A stretch of DNA of 64,000 bases. Source: Bradyrhizobium sp. PSBB068 (lineage in GTDB: Bacteria > Pseudomonadota > Alphaproteobacteria > Rhizobiales > Xanthobacteraceae). The first letter of the stretch is position 1, and each line of letters begins with the position of its first letter. Below are positions 47,014-58,770 of the stretch, piece after piece. A program made the position numbers and the translations under genes. The stretch is taken from NCBI GenBank assembly GCA_016839165.1, contig CP069300.1, positions 3,720,001-3,784,000 on the forward strand, written 5' to 3'. Below the pieces are notes generated by a model. It made no database searches. It had not been told where the DNA came from and saw nothing but the letters and a program-made list of their open reading frames with translations.

Positions 47014-48435
47014 ATGACCAATTCCGTCGTTACCCGCTTCGCCCCCTCACCGACCGGCTTCCTCCACATCGGAGGTGCCCGCACCGCGCTGTTCAACTGG
47101 CTCTATGCCAGGAAGCTCGGCGGCAAGATGCTGCTCCGGATCGAGGATACCGACCGCGAACGCTCCACCAAGGAGGCGATCGACGCCATCCTCGACGGCC
47201 TGAAATGGCTCGAGCTCGATTGGGACGGCGACGTCATCTACCAGTTCAGCCGCGCCGCCCGCCATCGCGAGGTCGCCGAGGGTCTGCTCGCCGCCGGGCG
47301 GGCCTATTACTGCTACGCCACACCACAGGAGCTCACCGCGATGCGCGAGACGGCGCGCGCCGAGGGCCGCACCCGGCTCTATGACGGCATGTGGCGCGAC
47401 CGCGATCCGGCCACCGCGCCTACGGACGTCAAGCCGACCATCCGCCTGAAGGCGCCGCAGACCGGCGAGACCGTGATCGAGGATCAGGTCCAGGGCCGCG
47501 TGGTCTGGCAGAACGAGAATCTCGACGACCTCGTCCTGCTGCGCGGCGACGGCACCCCGACCTACATGCTCGCGGTCGTGGTCGACGACCACGACATGGG
47601 CGTTACCCACATCATCCGCGGCGACGACCATTTGATCAACGCGGCGCGCCAGAAGCAGATCTACGACGCGCTGGAGTGGGAGCTGCCGAGCATGTCCCAC
47701 ATTCCGCTGATCCACGGTCCTGACGGCTCGAAACTGTCGAAGCGCCACGGCGCGCTCGGCGTCGATGCCTATCGCGCGCTGGGCTATCTGCCGGCCGCCT
47801 TGCGCAACTACCTGGTCCGACTCGGCTGGAGCCATGGCGACCAGGAGATCTTCTCGACCCAGGAGATGATCGACGCGTTCGATCTCCCGGGTATCGGCCG
47901 CTCGGCGGCGCGGTTCGATTTCGCCAAGCTGGAGAACCTCAACGGTCACTACATCCGGCAGAGCGACGATCAATCCCTCGTGACCCAGTTCGAGAGTGTG
48001 CTGGATTATGTGCCCGAGGGCGCCGCGCTGAAGGCCAAGCTCAACGACACCACCCGCGCGCAATTGCTGCGGGCGATGCCGAGCCTGAAGGAGCGCGCCA
48101 AGACGCTGCTCGAGCTGATCGCGGGCGCCTATTTCATTTTCGCCGATCGGCCGCTTGAGCTTGATCCGAAAGCCGTGGCGCTACTGACGCCGGAAACGCG
48201 CGCATTGATCGGCCGCCTGCGCACCGCGCTCGAAGCCGTGAACGACTGGACGGCGGAAACCACCGAGGCCGCCATGCGGAATTTCGCCGAACAGAACAAT
48301 CTGAAACTCGGCGCCGTCGCCCAGCCGCTGCGGGTGGCGCTGACCGGGCGTACGACGTCGCCCGGCATCTTCGACGTGCTGGCCGTGCTGGGACGCCAGG
48401 AGTGTCTTGCCCGTCTCGGCGATCAGGCGGCGTAA
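47014..48435 (+). CDS. gltX: Glutamyl-tRNA synthetase
   Basis: Charges tRNA-Glu. The 473-residue class I enzyme begins [21 protein letters not shown] with the HIGH-like motif at 18-21 and has KLSKR at 240-244, with [10 protein letters not shown] and [22 protein letters not shown] between them. The ATG at 47014 lacks a strong binding site, but similarity starts there and the upstream open frame does not. Alphaproteobacteria often carry two gltX copies. Followed by a hairpin and gltA. Confidence 0.95.
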   Translation: MTNSVVTRFAPSPTGFLHIGGARTALFNWLYARKLGGKMLLRIEDTDRERSTKEAIDAILDGLKWLELDWDGDVIYQFSRAARHREVAEGLLAAGRAYYCYATPQELTAMRETARAEGRTRLYDGMWRDRDPATAPTDVKPTIRLKAPQTGETVIEDQVQGRVVWQNENLDDLVLLRGDGTPTYMLAVVVDDHDMGVTHIIRGDDHLINAARQKQIYDALEWELPSMSHIPLIHGPDGSKLSKRHGALGVDAYRALGYLPAALRNYLVRLGWSHGDQEIFSTQEMIDAFDLPGIGRSAARFDFAKLENLNGHYIRQSDDQSLVTQFESVLDYVPEGAALKAKLNDTTRAQLLRAMPSLKERAKTLLELIAGAYFIFADRPLELDPKAVALLTPETRALIGRLRTALEAVNDWTAETTEAAMRNFAEQNNLKLGAVAQPLRVALTGRTTSPGIFDVLAVLGRQECLARLGDQAA

Positions 48436-48440
48436 TCCTG

Positions 48441-48464
48441 CATGGACCCCCTCCAGGGTCCATC
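48441..48464 (+). terminator. Hairpin downstream of gltX
   Basis: ATGGACCC (48442-48449) and GGGTCCAT (48456-48463) form a perfect 8-base stem with a 6-base loop, 6 bases past the gltX stop. The trailing CTTGC gives only a short T run. Likely gltX transcript end or partial terminator before gltA. Confidence 0.5.
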
Positions 48465-48595
48465 TTGCAGCGCACATGGCAATGAGCTACCCATCCCGGG
48501 ACGCTTTCTCCACAAGCCGTTCCGCCCGGCCATGGGCCGCAATTTAGCGACTGGGCATGGTCGGTTTTCGCAACGAATTCATCGGGGATATCACG

Positions 48596-49897
<1,302 letters not shown>

Positions 49898-49920
49898 GCT
49901 TCGTTCCTGAGCGAAATCGA

Positions 49921-49957
49921 GACGGCGCCATCATTCCCGATGGCGCCGTTTTCGTTT
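49921..49957 (+). terminator. Rho-independent terminator of gltA
   Basis: ACGGCGCCAT (49922-49931) and ATGGCGCCGT (49940-49949) make a perfect 10-base GC-rich stem with an 8-base loop, followed by TTTCGTTT. It lies 24 bases past the gltA stop and faces the convergent lpxB gene. Confidence 0.82.
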
Positions 49958-49974
49958 GCCCCGAGCGACTTCGG

Positions 49975-51153
49975 TTAGCTCGAACGCAGGCCCAATTCCG
50001 CCAGCACGATGTCGGCTGCGCGGACGCTCGGCGGCTGCTCGCCGGTCGACATCTTGCCGTCCATCGTCGCGAACGCGACGAGCTGCCGCAGGCGCTCGGG
50101 CGAATCCTTGATCACGTCGACCAGCGCCTCCGCGAGCTTGTCCGGCGTGCAGTTCTCCTGCAGGAACTCGGGGATGATATCGCTGCCGATGACGAGATTG
50201 GCGAGGATCACCGACGACACCCGGATCGCGCGGCGCAGGATGAACGCCTCGGCGGCGCCGACGCGATAGGCCGTCACCATCGGAATCCCTGATAGCGCGA
50301 GCTCCAGCGTCACCGTGCCGGACTTCGCGAGCGCCGCACGGGCGACGCGGAATGCGGCGCGCTTCTCGATCTCGCCGATCGCGAGCCGCGGCGCCACCGG
50401 CCACGAGGCGACCCCTTCGCGCACCATCGCCTCGAGATGCGGCATGGTGGGAAGCACGAGCTCGAACGGGATTTGCCGGTTGAGCTTGCCGAGCGCAGCA
50501 CCGAACAGCGCCAGATGATGCCTGATCTCGCTGCGCCGGCTTCCGGGCAGGACCAGCAGAACCGGTGGCTGCCCGTCGCGCCGCTTCTGCTCCTCCTCGT
50601 TCGGGCGCAGCGAGGCGAGCTGCTCGGTCAGGGGATGACCGACATAACTGCAGGGCGGTCCCTGCAGCTTGCGATACTCCTCCGGTTCGAACGGCAGCAG
50701 CGCCAGCACGTGATCGACATAACCGCGCATCGCCCGCGCCCGGCCCGGCCGCCAGGCCCAGACCGACGGCGACACGTAGTCGACGATCGGGATGTCGGGA
50801 TTGCGCGCGCGGACCCGGCGGGCGACGCGATGGGTGAAGTCGGGGCTGTCGATGATGACGAGCATATCGGGCGCGTCGGCGAGCGCCGCGTCGGCGGTGC
50901 GGCTGATCAACCGCAGGATTTTCGGCAGTTGCTTCACGACGGCGGAAAGGCCAACGATCGAGAGTTCTTCGATCGGAAACAGCGGAGCGATACCCTCCGC
51001 GGTCATCGCCCGGCCGCCGACACCGGAAAACTGCACGCTATCGCCGAGGCGCTGGCGCAGCACCTTCATCAGCGCGGCGCCGAGACGGTCGCCGGATTCC
51101 TCGGTGGCGATGAGGAAGATCTTGCGATCGGTGCTGGGACTACGCGCCTGCAT
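49975..51153 (-). CDS. lpxB: Lipid-A-disaccharide synthase
   Basis: Condenses UDP-2,3-diacylglucosamine with 2,3-diacylglucosamine-1-phosphate. The 392-residue GT-B glycosyltransferase has KIFLIATEESGDRLGAALM at the N-terminus, FSGVGGRAMTAEGI, VIIDSPDFTHRVARRV, VDYVSPSVWAWRPGRAR, LLVLPGSRRSEIRHHL and SGTVTLELALSGIPMVTAYRV, all family marks. Its start ATG overlaps the lpxI stop by one base (TGATG), so the two are coupled. Last gene of the lipid A run. Confidence 0.96.
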   Translation of the reverse strand: MQARSPSTDRKIFLIATEESGDRLGAALMKVLRQRLGDSVQFSGVGGRAMTAEGIAPLFPIEELSIVGLSAVVKQLPKILRLISRTADAALADAPDMLVIIDSPDFTHRVARRVRARNPDIPIVDYVSPSVWAWRPGRARAMRGYVDHVLALLPFEPEEYRKLQGPPCSYVGHPLTEQLASLRPNEEEQKRRDGQPPVLLVLPGSRRSEIRHHLALFGAALGKLNRQIPFELVLPTMPHLEAMVREGVASWPVAPRLAIGEIEKRAAFRVARAALAKSGTVTLELALSGIPMVTAYRVGAAEAFILRRAIRVSSVILANLVIGSDIIPEFLQENCTPDKLAEALVDVIKDSPERLRQLVAFATMDGKMSTGEQPPSVRAADIVLAELGLRSS

Positions 51154-52010
51154 CAGCCCGCCAGTCCGATGACGAACAGCCCCTTGGCGTCGGCGGCCTC
51201 GATCAGGGCCTGCGGCTCGGCGGCGAGCGTGTTGCCGGCGATCACGGCGATGCCGGCGATCCCCGCCGTCGCCGCGCCCTCGACCGTCCGCGGGCCGATG
51301 GTCGGCAGATCGAAGCGCAGATCCTGCTTGCTCTTCGGCGCCTTCACCAGCACGCCGCGGCCGGCCTTGGCACGGATCCGCCCCTCGGCGCGCAGCCGCG
51401 CCACCCGCGCCAGCAGCCCGTCGGTACCCTCGATGTCCTCGACGGCGACCACGTGACCGTCGATCACCACCGCGGCCTGGCCGATGTCGAACGGACCGAG
51501 CGCATCGAGCACGCCGCGGCCTCGCGCGATATCGGCGAGCGCGGCGCTGTCGGGTGTCACGCGGGTCACGGCGCCCTCGGGCATCAGGAGATCGGGCGCG
51601 ACATCCTTGATCCCGACCATGCGGAACCCTTGCTGCTCGAGGATGCGGCCGACGCTCGACAGCAAATGATCGTCGCCGCCGCGAAACGCGCGGACGACAT
51701 GGCCGAGCAGGCGCAGCGTGCCCCAGTCGATTCTGATCTCCGACAGTGCCGGGCGCACCAGGGTGCCAATGAAGATCAGGTCGCGGCAGCCTTCATCACG
51801 AAATAGCCGCGTCGCCCGCCCGAGTTGACCGACCGAGATCCAGCGGTGGCGAAACCGCTGCGCACGTGCCGGATCGCAGGCGCCGCGCAGTGCAAACAGC
51901 ACCGGCGTGATGCCGCGCGCGGCGAGTTGATCGGCGACCGCGAACGGCATGGCACCGCCGCCGGCGATCACGCCGACCGGCGAGGAAAGCGAGGGAGCCG
52001 CTGACGTCAT
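51153..52010 (-). CDS. lpxI: UDP-2,3-diacylglucosamine pyrophosphatase LpxI
   Basis: Hydrolyses UDP-2,3-diacylglucosamine to lipid X, the alphaproteobacterial alternative to LpxH. The 285-residue protein (formerly DUF1009) has VGVIAGGGAMPFAVADQLAARG at the start, DLIFIGTLVRPALSEIRIDW, GGDDHLLSSVGRILEQQGF, and the C-terminal KAPKSKQDLRFDLPTIGPRTVEGAATAG. Start chosen at ATG 52010; another ATG at 52022 adds four residues. Lies between lpxA and lpxB with tight spacing. Confidence 0.94.
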   Translation of the reverse strand: MTSAAPSLSSPVGVIAGGGAMPFAVADQLAARGITPVLFALRGACDPARAQRFRHRWISVGQLGRATRLFRDEGCRDLIFIGTLVRPALSEIRIDWGTLRLLGHVVRAFRGGDDHLLSSVGRILEQQGFRMVGIKDVAPDLLMPEGAVTRVTPDSAALADIARGRGVLDALGPFDIGQAAVVIDGHVVAVEDIEGTDGLLARVARLRAEGRIRAKAGRGVLVKAPKSKQDLRFDLPTIGPRTVEGAATAGIAGIAVIAGNTLAAEPQALIEAADAKGLFVIGLAG

Positions 52011-52029
52011 GCTGGCGGCCATCCCCTGC

Positions 52030-52824
52030 TCAATTGGTGCCGGCGGGAAGACAGAGCGGCCGCAGCTTGCCGCCCTCGATGAAGGTGAGGATTTCCGCGA
52101 TCGCGGGATCCTCGCTCGCCAGCGGCTGCACCGAAGCCAGCCGCTCGGCGAAGATGCCGGGGCCGTGGAACAGCTTCTGATAGAACGCACGCACGGTTGC
52201 GAGCCGCGCCTTGGTGAACTGGCGGCGGCGCATGCCGATGATGTTGAGGCCTTCGAGCACTGCGTACTGGCCGTTGGCGAGCCCGAACGGGATGATGTCG
52301 CCGCGCACGCCGCAAACACCGCCGATCATCACCTGCGAGCCGACCCGGGTGAACTGATGCACCGCCGACAGGCCGCCGATATAGACGAAGTCGCCGATCT
52401 CGCAATGACCGCCGAGCGTCGCCGACGTTGCGAAGATCACGCCGTTGCCGACCATGCAGTCGTGGCCGACATGGCTGTTGTTCATGAAGAAGCCGCGATC
52501 GCCCACGCGGGTGAGCCCGCCGCCCTTGATCGTGCCGACGTTCATCGTCACGCCCTCGCGGATCGTGCAGGCCTCGCCGACTTCGAGACGGGTCGGCTCG
52601 CCGCGATAGCTGAGATCCTGCGGCGGCCCGCCGAGCGCGGCAAACGGCGAGATGACGCAGCCGGCGCCGATCCTGGTATGTCCACTGACCGTGACATGCG
52701 CGATCAGCTTGCAGTTCTCACCGAGCACGACGTTGGGGCCGATGATGCAGTACGGACCGATCTCGGTGCCGGCCCCGATCACAGCGCCATCCGCAATCCG
52801 CGCAGTGGGGTCGATCATGCTCAT
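52030..52824 (-). CDS. lpxA: UDP-N-acetylglucosamine acyltransferase
   Basis: First committed step of lipid A synthesis. The 264-residue protein is a left-handed beta helix of hexapeptide repeats (IDPTARIADGAVIGAGTEIGPYCIIG onwards), with GGPPQDLSYRG and NNSHVGHDCMVGNG containing the catalytic His region, and a C-terminal helical part with IGMRRRQFTKARLATVRAFYQ. In the fabZ-lpxA-lpxI-lpxB order, but separated from fabZ by an oppositely oriented gene. Confidence 0.96.
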   Translation of the reverse strand: MSMIDPTARIADGAVIGAGTEIGPYCIIGPNVVLGENCKLIAHVTVSGHTRIGAGCVISPFAALGGPPQDLSYRGEPTRLEVGEACTIREGVTMNVGTIKGGGLTRVGDRGFFMNNSHVGHDCMVGNGVIFATSATLGGHCEIGDFVYIGGLSAVHQFTRVGSQVMIGGVCGVRGDIIPFGLANGQYAVLEGLNIIGMRRRQFTKARLATVRAFYQKLFHGPGIFAERLASVQPLASEDPAIAEILTFIEGGKLRPLCLPAGTN

Positions 52825-52962
52825 GAAGTTTCGATCCGGAATTCGTTAATGGCGCCAAAGCGCTACGCTGTCGATTTGGGCGGTCGTTAGCGCGACTTTG
52901 ACCGCCCTGTCCAGTGACGTATCATGACCGCCTGTTGCAAACGAGAAGGTCGCAACCGAGCC

Positions 52963-53286
52963 ATGGTCCGGGCCGCCGCGCTGATCCTCAGCCTGTTCTC
53001 TGCGCCGATCGGCCCGGAGACCGTCGACCTCGGCAACAGCACGACCATCGATCTCTCGCACTTCGACTGCTGCGACATCAATCGCAGCACGATCGTCCAG
53101 CGGGTCTGCTACAGCGCCGGCGCGCGGACACTGCTGGTCGCGGTCAGGGGCAGGTATCAGCACTATTGCGGCGTGCCTGCTGAAACCTACGACGCGCTGA
53201 TGATCGCGCCGTCGATGGGCGTCTTCCTCAACCGCGTCCTGCGCATCGCCGGCGCGGACGGCCGGTATGCTTGCAGGACGTCGTGA
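52963..53286 (+). CDS. KTSC-domain protein with signal peptide
   Basis: A 107-residue protein with a signal peptide (VRAAALILSLFSAPIG) and four Cys in the mature part near DCCDIN, VCYSAG and YCGVP, plus one near the end. The C-terminal half, QRVCYSAGARTLLVAV then YQHYCGVPAETYDALMIAPSMGVFLNRVL, fits the KTSC domain (about 60 residues) found at the C-terminus of some lysyl-tRNA synthetases and in small rhizobial proteins. An upstream ATG at 52924 adds 13 residues. It runs against the lipid A cluster, convergent with fabZ 17 bases away. Confidence 0.75.
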   Translation: MVRAAALILSLFSAPIGPETVDLGNSTTIDLSHFDCCDINRSTIVQRVCYSAGARTLLVAVRGRYQHYCGVPAETYDALMIAPSMGVFLNRVLRIAGADGRYACRTS

Positions 53287-53303
53287 CGGCGGCGACCTGA
53301 AGT

Positions 53304-53762
53304 TTAGTCCGTCAGCATCGCGCCGACATCAGCCTCGGCGACCACCTGACCGTTGACCTTGGCGTCGCCGTGAAACCACCACATCGTCTTGCGGCGACCG
53401 AGCGAGCGCATGTGATACTCGATGGTGTCGCCCGGCAGCACCGGCTTCCTGAATTTGCACTTGTCGATGGTGAGGAAATACACCGCGCGCGGCTTCTCGG
53501 TGCCTTCGACCGACTTGATGCCGATCACGCCGGCGGTCTGCGCCATCGCCTCGATCATCATGACGCCGGGGTACACCGGGCGATCCGGGAAATGTCCCTG
53601 GAACGGCGGCTCGTTGAAGGTGACATTCTTGATGCCGATGCCGCTGTAGTCGGTGCGGATCTTGATCACGCGGTCGATCAGCAACATCGGAAAGCGATGC
53701 GGGAGCGTCTTCAGGATATCGTTGATATCCACCAGCTCGAATTTGACCGGTGCCTCCTCCAT
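53304..53762 (-). CDS. fabZ: 3-hydroxyacyl-[acyl-carrier-protein] dehydratase FabZ
   Basis: Dehydrates 3-hydroxyacyl-ACP in fatty acid synthesis, balancing substrate between phospholipids and lipid A. The 152-residue hot-dog-fold protein has [13 protein letters not shown], catalytic His57 in [12 protein letters not shown] and Glu71 in EAMAQ. The start ATG overlaps the lpxD stop by one base (TGATG), with AGGAG inside the lpxD end. The longer open frame upstream lies over lpxD in another phase. Confidence 0.96.
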   Translation of the reverse strand: MEEAPVKFELVDINDILKTLPHRFPMLLIDRVIKIRTDYSGIGIKNVTFNEPPFQGHFPDRPVYPGVMMIEAMAQTAGVIGIKSVEGTEKPRAVYFLTIDKCKFRKPVLPGDTIEYHMRSLGRRKTMWWFHGDAKVNGQVVAEADVGAMLTD

Positions 53763-54823
53763 CACTCCTGTTCCTTGCCCTTGGCTTCGTTGTCGCGCAC
53801 CAGGCGCTCCACTGCGATAATTTCCCTGAACCACTGCTTGGTCGGCTTGGCGAAATGCCCGCCCCAGCGGCCGTTGGCCGGGATGTCGTCCTTGACCGCA
53901 CTCATCGCCGTCACCTGGGCGCCGTCGCCGATCTTGAGGTGGTTGTTGATGCCCACCTTGGCGCCGAGCGCGACATTGTCGCCGATCGTCAGACTGCCGG
54001 CGAGCCCGATCTGGGCCGCGAGCAGGCAGTGCCGGCCGATGGTGACATTGTGGCCGATCTGGACCTGATTGTCGATTTTGGTGCCCTCGCCGATCACGGT
54101 GTCGCGCAGGGAACCGCGGTCGATGGTCGAGGCGGCGCCGACCTCGACGTTGTTCTGGATCACCACACGGCCGGTCTGCGGCACCTTCACATGGCCCTTC
54201 GGCCCAAAGAAGATGAAGCCGTAGCCGTCCTGGCCGATATTGCAGCCGGGATGGATCAAGACGTTGTTGCCGATCAGCGCGAACTGAATGGTGGTCTTGG
54301 CGCCGACATTGCAGTCGCGGCCGATCTTGACGTCGGCGCCGATCACCGCGCCGGCGCCGATGATGGTGCCAGAGCCGATCTCGACCCGTGGGCCGATCAC
54401 GACCAGCGGATCGACGATGACGCCGTCCTCGAGACGCGCGGTGGGATCGATGATCGCCGACGGGGCGATGCCCTCGGTATTGAACCAGGATTGCGGCCGC
54501 AGCGCATCCGCGTGCCATTCGCGGGCCAGTTCGACGAACACCTGGAACGGCTTTGCGGCCCGCAGCACCGCTGTGCCCTTCGGTACCTGCGCCTCGAAGC
54601 GCGGGCTGACCAGGCAGGCACCGGCCTTGGTCGCGGCAAGCTGATCGGCGTATTTGAGATTGTCGAAAAACGCGAGATGCATCGGACCGGCCTCGTCGAG
54701 CGAAGCCAGCCCCCTGATCTGTTGCGCGCCCCTCTCGGGGTCGACCAGTTGCGCCTTCGTCAGCGCGGCAATTTCAGCCAGCGATGACGAAGGAGGACTC
54801 TTGAAGAAGATCGGCTGCGCCAT
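53762..54823 (-). CDS. lpxD: UDP-3-O-(3-hydroxyacyl)glucosamine N-acyltransferase
   Basis: Third step of lipid A synthesis. The 353-residue protein has an N-terminal uridine-binding domain ([27 protein letters not shown]) and a long left-handed beta helix of hexapeptide repeats; [29 protein letters not shown] and [21 protein letters not shown] mark the active-site area. C-terminal helices carry Lys/Glu. It lies 32 bases after bamA and is coupled to fabZ. Confidence 0.96.
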   Translation of the reverse strand: MAQPIFFKSPPSSSLAEIAALTKAQLVDPERGAQQIRGLASLDEAGPMHLAFFDNLKYADQLAATKAGACLVSPRFEAQVPKGTAVLRAAKPFQVFVELAREWHADALRPQSWFNTEGIAPSAIIDPTARLEDGVIVDPLVVIGPRVEIGSGTIIGAGAVIGADVKIGRDCNVGAKTTIQFALIGNNVLIHPGCNIGQDGYGFIFFGPKGHVKVPQTGRVVIQNNVEVGAASTIDRGSLRDTVIGEGTKIDNQVQIGHNVTIGRHCLLAAQIGLAGSLTIGDNVALGAKVGINNHLKIGDGAQVTAMSAVKDDIPANGRWGGHFAKPTKQWFREIIAVERLVRDNEAKGKEQE

Positions 54824-54855
54824 TCCATCCGTCGCAGTCCGGCCGAGTGGCGGTG

Positions 54856-57396
54856 TTAGAAAGTCGTACCGCCACCGAACCGGAATTCTTGCACGCGGTC
54901 ATACGCACCCTTGGTCAGCGGGATCGCGTAGTCGAAGCGCAGCGGACCAAACGGTGACTGCCAGATCAGACCGACACCGACCGAGGTACGGACCACCTTG
55001 CTGTCGTCATAGCTCAGACCAAGGCAGGTGCCCGGAGACGGCGGGTTGTTCGTCGGCTTGATACAGCCGGGCTGGTTGACTTCGCCCGTCGCCGCCCACG
55101 AGGTCGGGCCCTTGTAGTCGTACAGCCCGCCGGCGTCGGCATAGACCGCGCCCTTGAGCCCGACTTCCTTCGGCAGGAACCAGAACGGCATCTGCAGTTC
55201 CGCCGACACGCCCCAGTACTTGGTGCCGCCGATGGCGTCCATCGTGCCGTACGGGTTGATGTCACGCGGACCGATGCCGTTCGGCGCGAAGCCGCGGACC
55301 AGGTTCGGGCCCATCTGGAAATGATCCAGCATGCGCAGATCCTGGCTCCCGAGCTTGTTCAGGATACCGCCCTGGGCGTGGATCACGCCGACGATGTCCG
55401 ACACCAGCGGGGTGTAGTACTTCGCGTCGATCGCGCTCTTGATGTAGCTGACGTCGCCGCCGACGCCGGCAAAGTCCTGCTTGAAGTCGACGATCAGACC
55501 GTCGGTCGGGTTCTTGTTGTTGTCGAGCGTGTTGTAGTTGAGCGTGTAGCCGAGCGCCGAGGTCAGGGTCTTGCCACCCGCCAGCTCCTTGCGGACCGGC
55601 AGCGAGGCTTCACCATCGGAGAAGCAGCCCAGCCCATTGGTCGACACCAGGCTGATCCCGTTCAGGTTCGCATAGGCGGGGGTCGGATTGAACGCGGGAT
55701 TCGGCGTTCCATCCGGCAGCAGCGGCACGTTGTTACAGTTGTTCAACGTCGACGGCAGCGTGATTTCCTGCTGGTAGATCGAGTAGCGCAGCTGCAGCGA
55801 CAGGTCTTCCCGCAGGCTGAAGCCGAGCCGCGGGCTGAAGCCCAGCGTCTTGGTGCCGTAGGCGATGTAGCTGTTGGACAGCTGCTGGCGCTGGTAGAAA
55901 TCGAGGCCGAGCGCGACGCGATAGTCGAGCAGATAGGGCTCAACGAACGACAGCGAGTAGCCGCGGGCGTACTGGCCGTAGGTCACCGACGCCTTCGCGA
56001 ACAGGCCGCGGCCGAGCAGGTTGCGCTCGGAGACGCTGACTTCGGCCAGCGCGCCGTCGGTGGTCGAATAGCCGCCCGACACCGAGAAGTCGCCGGTCGA
56101 CTTCTCCTCGAGTTCGACGACCAGGATGACGCGATCGCTGGAGGACCCGGGCTCGGTGGTGATCTTCACGGTCTTGAAGAAGTCGAGGTTCTTCAGCCGC
56201 CGCTCGGCACGGTCGACCAGCGCACGGTTGTAGGCGTCGCCTTCGGAGATATCGAACTCGCGGCGGATCACGTAGTCGCGCGTGCGGCTGTTTCCGCGGA
56301 TGTTGATGCGCTCGATATAGGTGCGCGGACCTTCATCGATCGCGAAGGTGATCGACACCGTGTGATTGTCGAAATTGCGATCGCCGCGCGGCCGGACCAC
56401 CGCGAAGGCGTAGCCGCGGCGGGACGCCTCGATCTGCATTTCCTCGACCGACTTCTCCAGCGCCTCGGCGTTGTAGAGCGAGCCGACATTGACGCGCGAA
56501 TAGGAGCGCAGCGCGTTCGGATCGAGCGTGTTGATCGACGAGGTGAAGTTGACGGACGCAACGCGGTACTGCTGGCCCTCCTCGATCTTGAAGGTAACCA
56601 GGAAGCCCTTCTTGTCGGGATCGTATTCGGTCAGCGCGGCCACGACCTGAACGTCGGCATAGCCGTTCTTGAGGTAGAAACGGCGCAGCAGGTCACGGTC
56701 GGCCTCGACCCGGTCGGGGTCGTAGACGTCGTTGCCGCCGAGGAAGCTAAGCAGATTCGATTCGCGGGTCTTGATGACGTCGCGCAGGCGGGACGCCGAA
56801 TAGGCACTGTTGCCGATGAATTCGATCGACCGCACACCGGTCTTCACGCCTTCATTGACCTCGAAGATCAGGTCGACGCGGTTATTCGGCTGCTCGATGA
56901 TCTGCGGATTGACCCGCACGTCGTAGCGGCCGGAGCGGCGGTAGATTTCGGCGATGCGTAGGGCATCGGACTGCACCATCGGACGCGAGAAGGTGCCGCG
57001 CGGCTTGGACTGGACTTCGGCGGTGAGCTGCTCGTCCTTGACCTTCTTGTTGCCTTCGAAGGCAACGCGACCGATCACCGGGTTCTCGACCACGACCACG
57101 ACGAGGCGCCCGCCCCGCTGATCGATATGGACGTCCTGGAACAGGCCGGTCTCGATCAGCGCCTTCAGGCCATCGTCGATCTGGGCCTGGCCCAGCCGAC
57201 CGCCCGGTCCGGGATGGAAATAGGAGCGGATGGTTTCGAGTTCGACGCGACGGTTCCCCTCCACCGTGATCGAATCGACCGTCTGCGCAAGCGCAGGCGC
57301 AGAGACAGCAACGGCCGCCAAGGTGGCCACCGCTGGCGCGGCGAACATGACCAAGGCGGCGAACAGCCCCCCCCTCACTCGCATTCCAAACATCAT
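54856..57396 (-). CDS. bamA: Outer membrane protein assembly factor BamA
   Basis: Central beta-barrel of the machinery inserting outer-membrane proteins. With ATG 57396 the protein has 846 residues: signal peptide to about residue 38 (ending SAPALAQ), five POTRA domains (first [38 protein letters not shown] in the second), then a C-terminal barrel ending [13 protein letters not shown] with a terminal aromatic Phe. The conserved VRGF region appears as [14 protein letters not shown]. The upstream in-frame start at 57459 adds 21 residues without a signal-like character. Confidence 0.96.
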   Translation of the reverse strand: MMFGMRVRGGLFAALVMFAAPAVATLAAVAVSAPALAQTVDSITVEGNRRVELETIRSYFHPGPGGRLGQAQIDDGLKALIETGLFQDVHIDQRGGRLVVVVVENPVIGRVAFEGNKKVKDEQLTAEVQSKPRGTFSRPMVQSDALRIAEIYRRSGRYDVRVNPQIIEQPNNRVDLIFEVNEGVKTGVRSIEFIGNSAYSASRLRDVIKTRESNLLSFLGGNDVYDPDRVEADRDLLRRFYLKNGYADVQVVAALTEYDPDKKGFLVTFKIEEGQQYRVASVNFTSSINTLDPNALRSYSRVNVGSLYNAEALEKSVEEMQIEASRRGYAFAVVRPRGDRNFDNHTVSITFAIDEGPRTYIERINIRGNSRTRDYVIRREFDISEGDAYNRALVDRAERRLKNLDFFKTVKITTEPGSSSDRVILVVELEEKSTGDFSVSGGYSTTDGALAEVSVSERNLLGRGLFAKASVTYGQYARGYSLSFVEPYLLDYRVALGLDFYQRQQLSNSYIAYGTKTLGFSPRLGFSLREDLSLQLRYSIYQQEITLPSTLNNCNNVPLLPDGTPNPAFNPTPAYANLNGISLVSTNGLGCFSDGEASLPVRKELAGGKTLTSALGYTLNYNTLDNNKNPTDGLIVDFKQDFAGVGGDVSYIKSAIDAKYYTPLVSDIVGVIHAQGGILNKLGSQDLRMLDHFQMGPNLVRGFAPNGIGPRDINPYGTMDAIGGTKYWGVSAELQMPFWFLPKEVGLKGAVYADAGGLYDYKGPTSWAATGEVNQPGCIKPTNNPPSPGTCLGLSYDDSKVVRTSVGVGLIWQSPFGPLRFDYAIPLTKGAYDRVQEFRFGGGTTF

Positions 57397-57573
57397 GCGC
57401 AACGCGCCCTTATCTTTCGCAATGCCGGACCGTTCCCCAACGACCCGACAGATTCCCAACCTGCCGCTCAGCTTGTAGCCAACTTTGCCAAGAGGGCAAA
57501 CTTACTACAGCAGAACATTTCCATTTTCATACCAAGACGTTGCCCATCGGCAACGCCACAGAAAAGCCCCGTT

Positions 57574-58725
57574 TCAGGACCCGGCGATTCTGAGGATGTC
57601 GTTGTACGTCGCAAACACCATCAACATCAGAACCAAACCCAGACCGATTCGGAAACCCACCTCCTGCGTCCGCTCCGAAAGCGGCCGCCCACGGAGCGCC
57701 TCTGCGCTGTAGAAAAGAAGGTGTCCGCCATCCAGAAGCGGGATCGGAAACAGGTTCAACAGACCGATCGAGACCGACAGGATGGCGCAAAGATTGACCA
57801 CGAACTGGAACCCGGCGCTCGCGGCCTGGCCCGATAGCTTCGCGATTCCAATAACACCGCTCACTTCGGCCGGATTGCCGGTTCCGACGAAGAGCGACCC
57901 CAGGAACTTGAACGTGCTGGCAATAATGTACCAGACCTGCTCGACGCCGATCTTCAGGGCCTCAAAGACGCCGACCGGAGCGCTGGACGCTTCGCCGACC
58001 TGAGCCTTGTGCTCGATCCCGAGCACGCCGATCTTGTGAGCGTTGCCGAAGGGATCCTTGACCTCCTTCAGCGCCGGCGCCGCCTTGAGCGAGACGATCG
58101 CGCCGTCCCGCTTGACCTTGAAGCCAAGCTCTGAACCAGCGTTCGATGCTACGATCCGCTGCATGTCAGCGAAGCTCTGGATGGCGCTACCGTCGATATC
58201 CACGACGACGTCGCCAACCTTGAAGCCGGCATTCGCGGCAACGCTCTCGGCAACCAGACCGTCAACCCGGGCGATCGTGCTGGGCTTGCCGTAGTACAGC
58301 GCCATGCTCGCGAAAATCAGGGCGCCGAGAATGAAGTTTGCGATCGGTCCGGCTGCAACGATCGCGGTGCGCTTGCCGACAGATTTGTGGTGGAAGCTGC
58401 CTTCACGCTCTTCCGCCGTCATGGCGTTGAGCGTCTCCGTCGACGGCGTCGACGCCTCGCTGTCGTCACCGAAGAACTTGACGTAGCCGCCGAGCGGAAT
58501 CGCCGAAATCTTCCAGCGCGTGCCGTGCCGGTCGTTGAATCCCGCAAGCTCCGGCCCAAAGCCCAGCGAGAAGGTCAGCACCTTCACGCCGGCCCAGCGT
58601 GCGACCAGGAAATGGCCGAGCTCGTGAAAGAAAACGACGATGGTGAGGACGAAGAGGAAGGGAACGATATAGCCGAGGAGCCCATGGCTCAACGCATTGA
58701 TACTATGAAGAAAATACTCGGGCAT
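57574..58725 (-). CDS. rseP: Site-2-type intramembrane metalloprotease RseP
   Basis: Cleaves membrane-bound anti-sigma factors and remnant signal peptides. The 383-residue protein has the zinc motif HELGH at 34-38 in the first membrane helix, SLGFGPELAGF and IPLGGYVKFFGD, one PDZ domain in the middle (about 130-215, GLVAESVAANAGFKVGDVVVDIDG), and the C-terminal NLFPIPLLDGGHLLFY with metal-binding Asp. The ATG at 58725 has AGGGGA six bases upstream. Between dxr and bamA. Confidence 0.95.
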   Translation of the reverse strand: MPEYFLHSINALSHGLLGYIVPFLFVLTIVVFFHELGHFLVARWAGVKVLTFSLGFGPELAGFNDRHGTRWKISAIPLGGYVKFFGDDSEASTPSTETLNAMTAEEREGSFHHKSVGKRTAIVAAGPIANFILGALIFASMALYYGKPSTIARVDGLVAESVAANAGFKVGDVVVDIDGSAIQSFADMQRIVASNAGSELGFKVKRDGAIVSLKAAPALKEVKDPFGNAHKIGVLGIEHKAQVGEASSAPVGVFEALKIGVEQVWYIIASTFKFLGSLFVGTGNPAEVSGVIGIAKLSGQAASAGFQFVVNLCAILSVSIGLLNLFPIPLLDGGHLLFYSAEALRGRPLSERTQEVGFRIGLGLVLMLMVFATYNDILRIAGS

Positions 58726-58770
58726 CCGACTTCCCCTTGACAAGAGCGATCAAGCTCCGTCCCCAACCCT

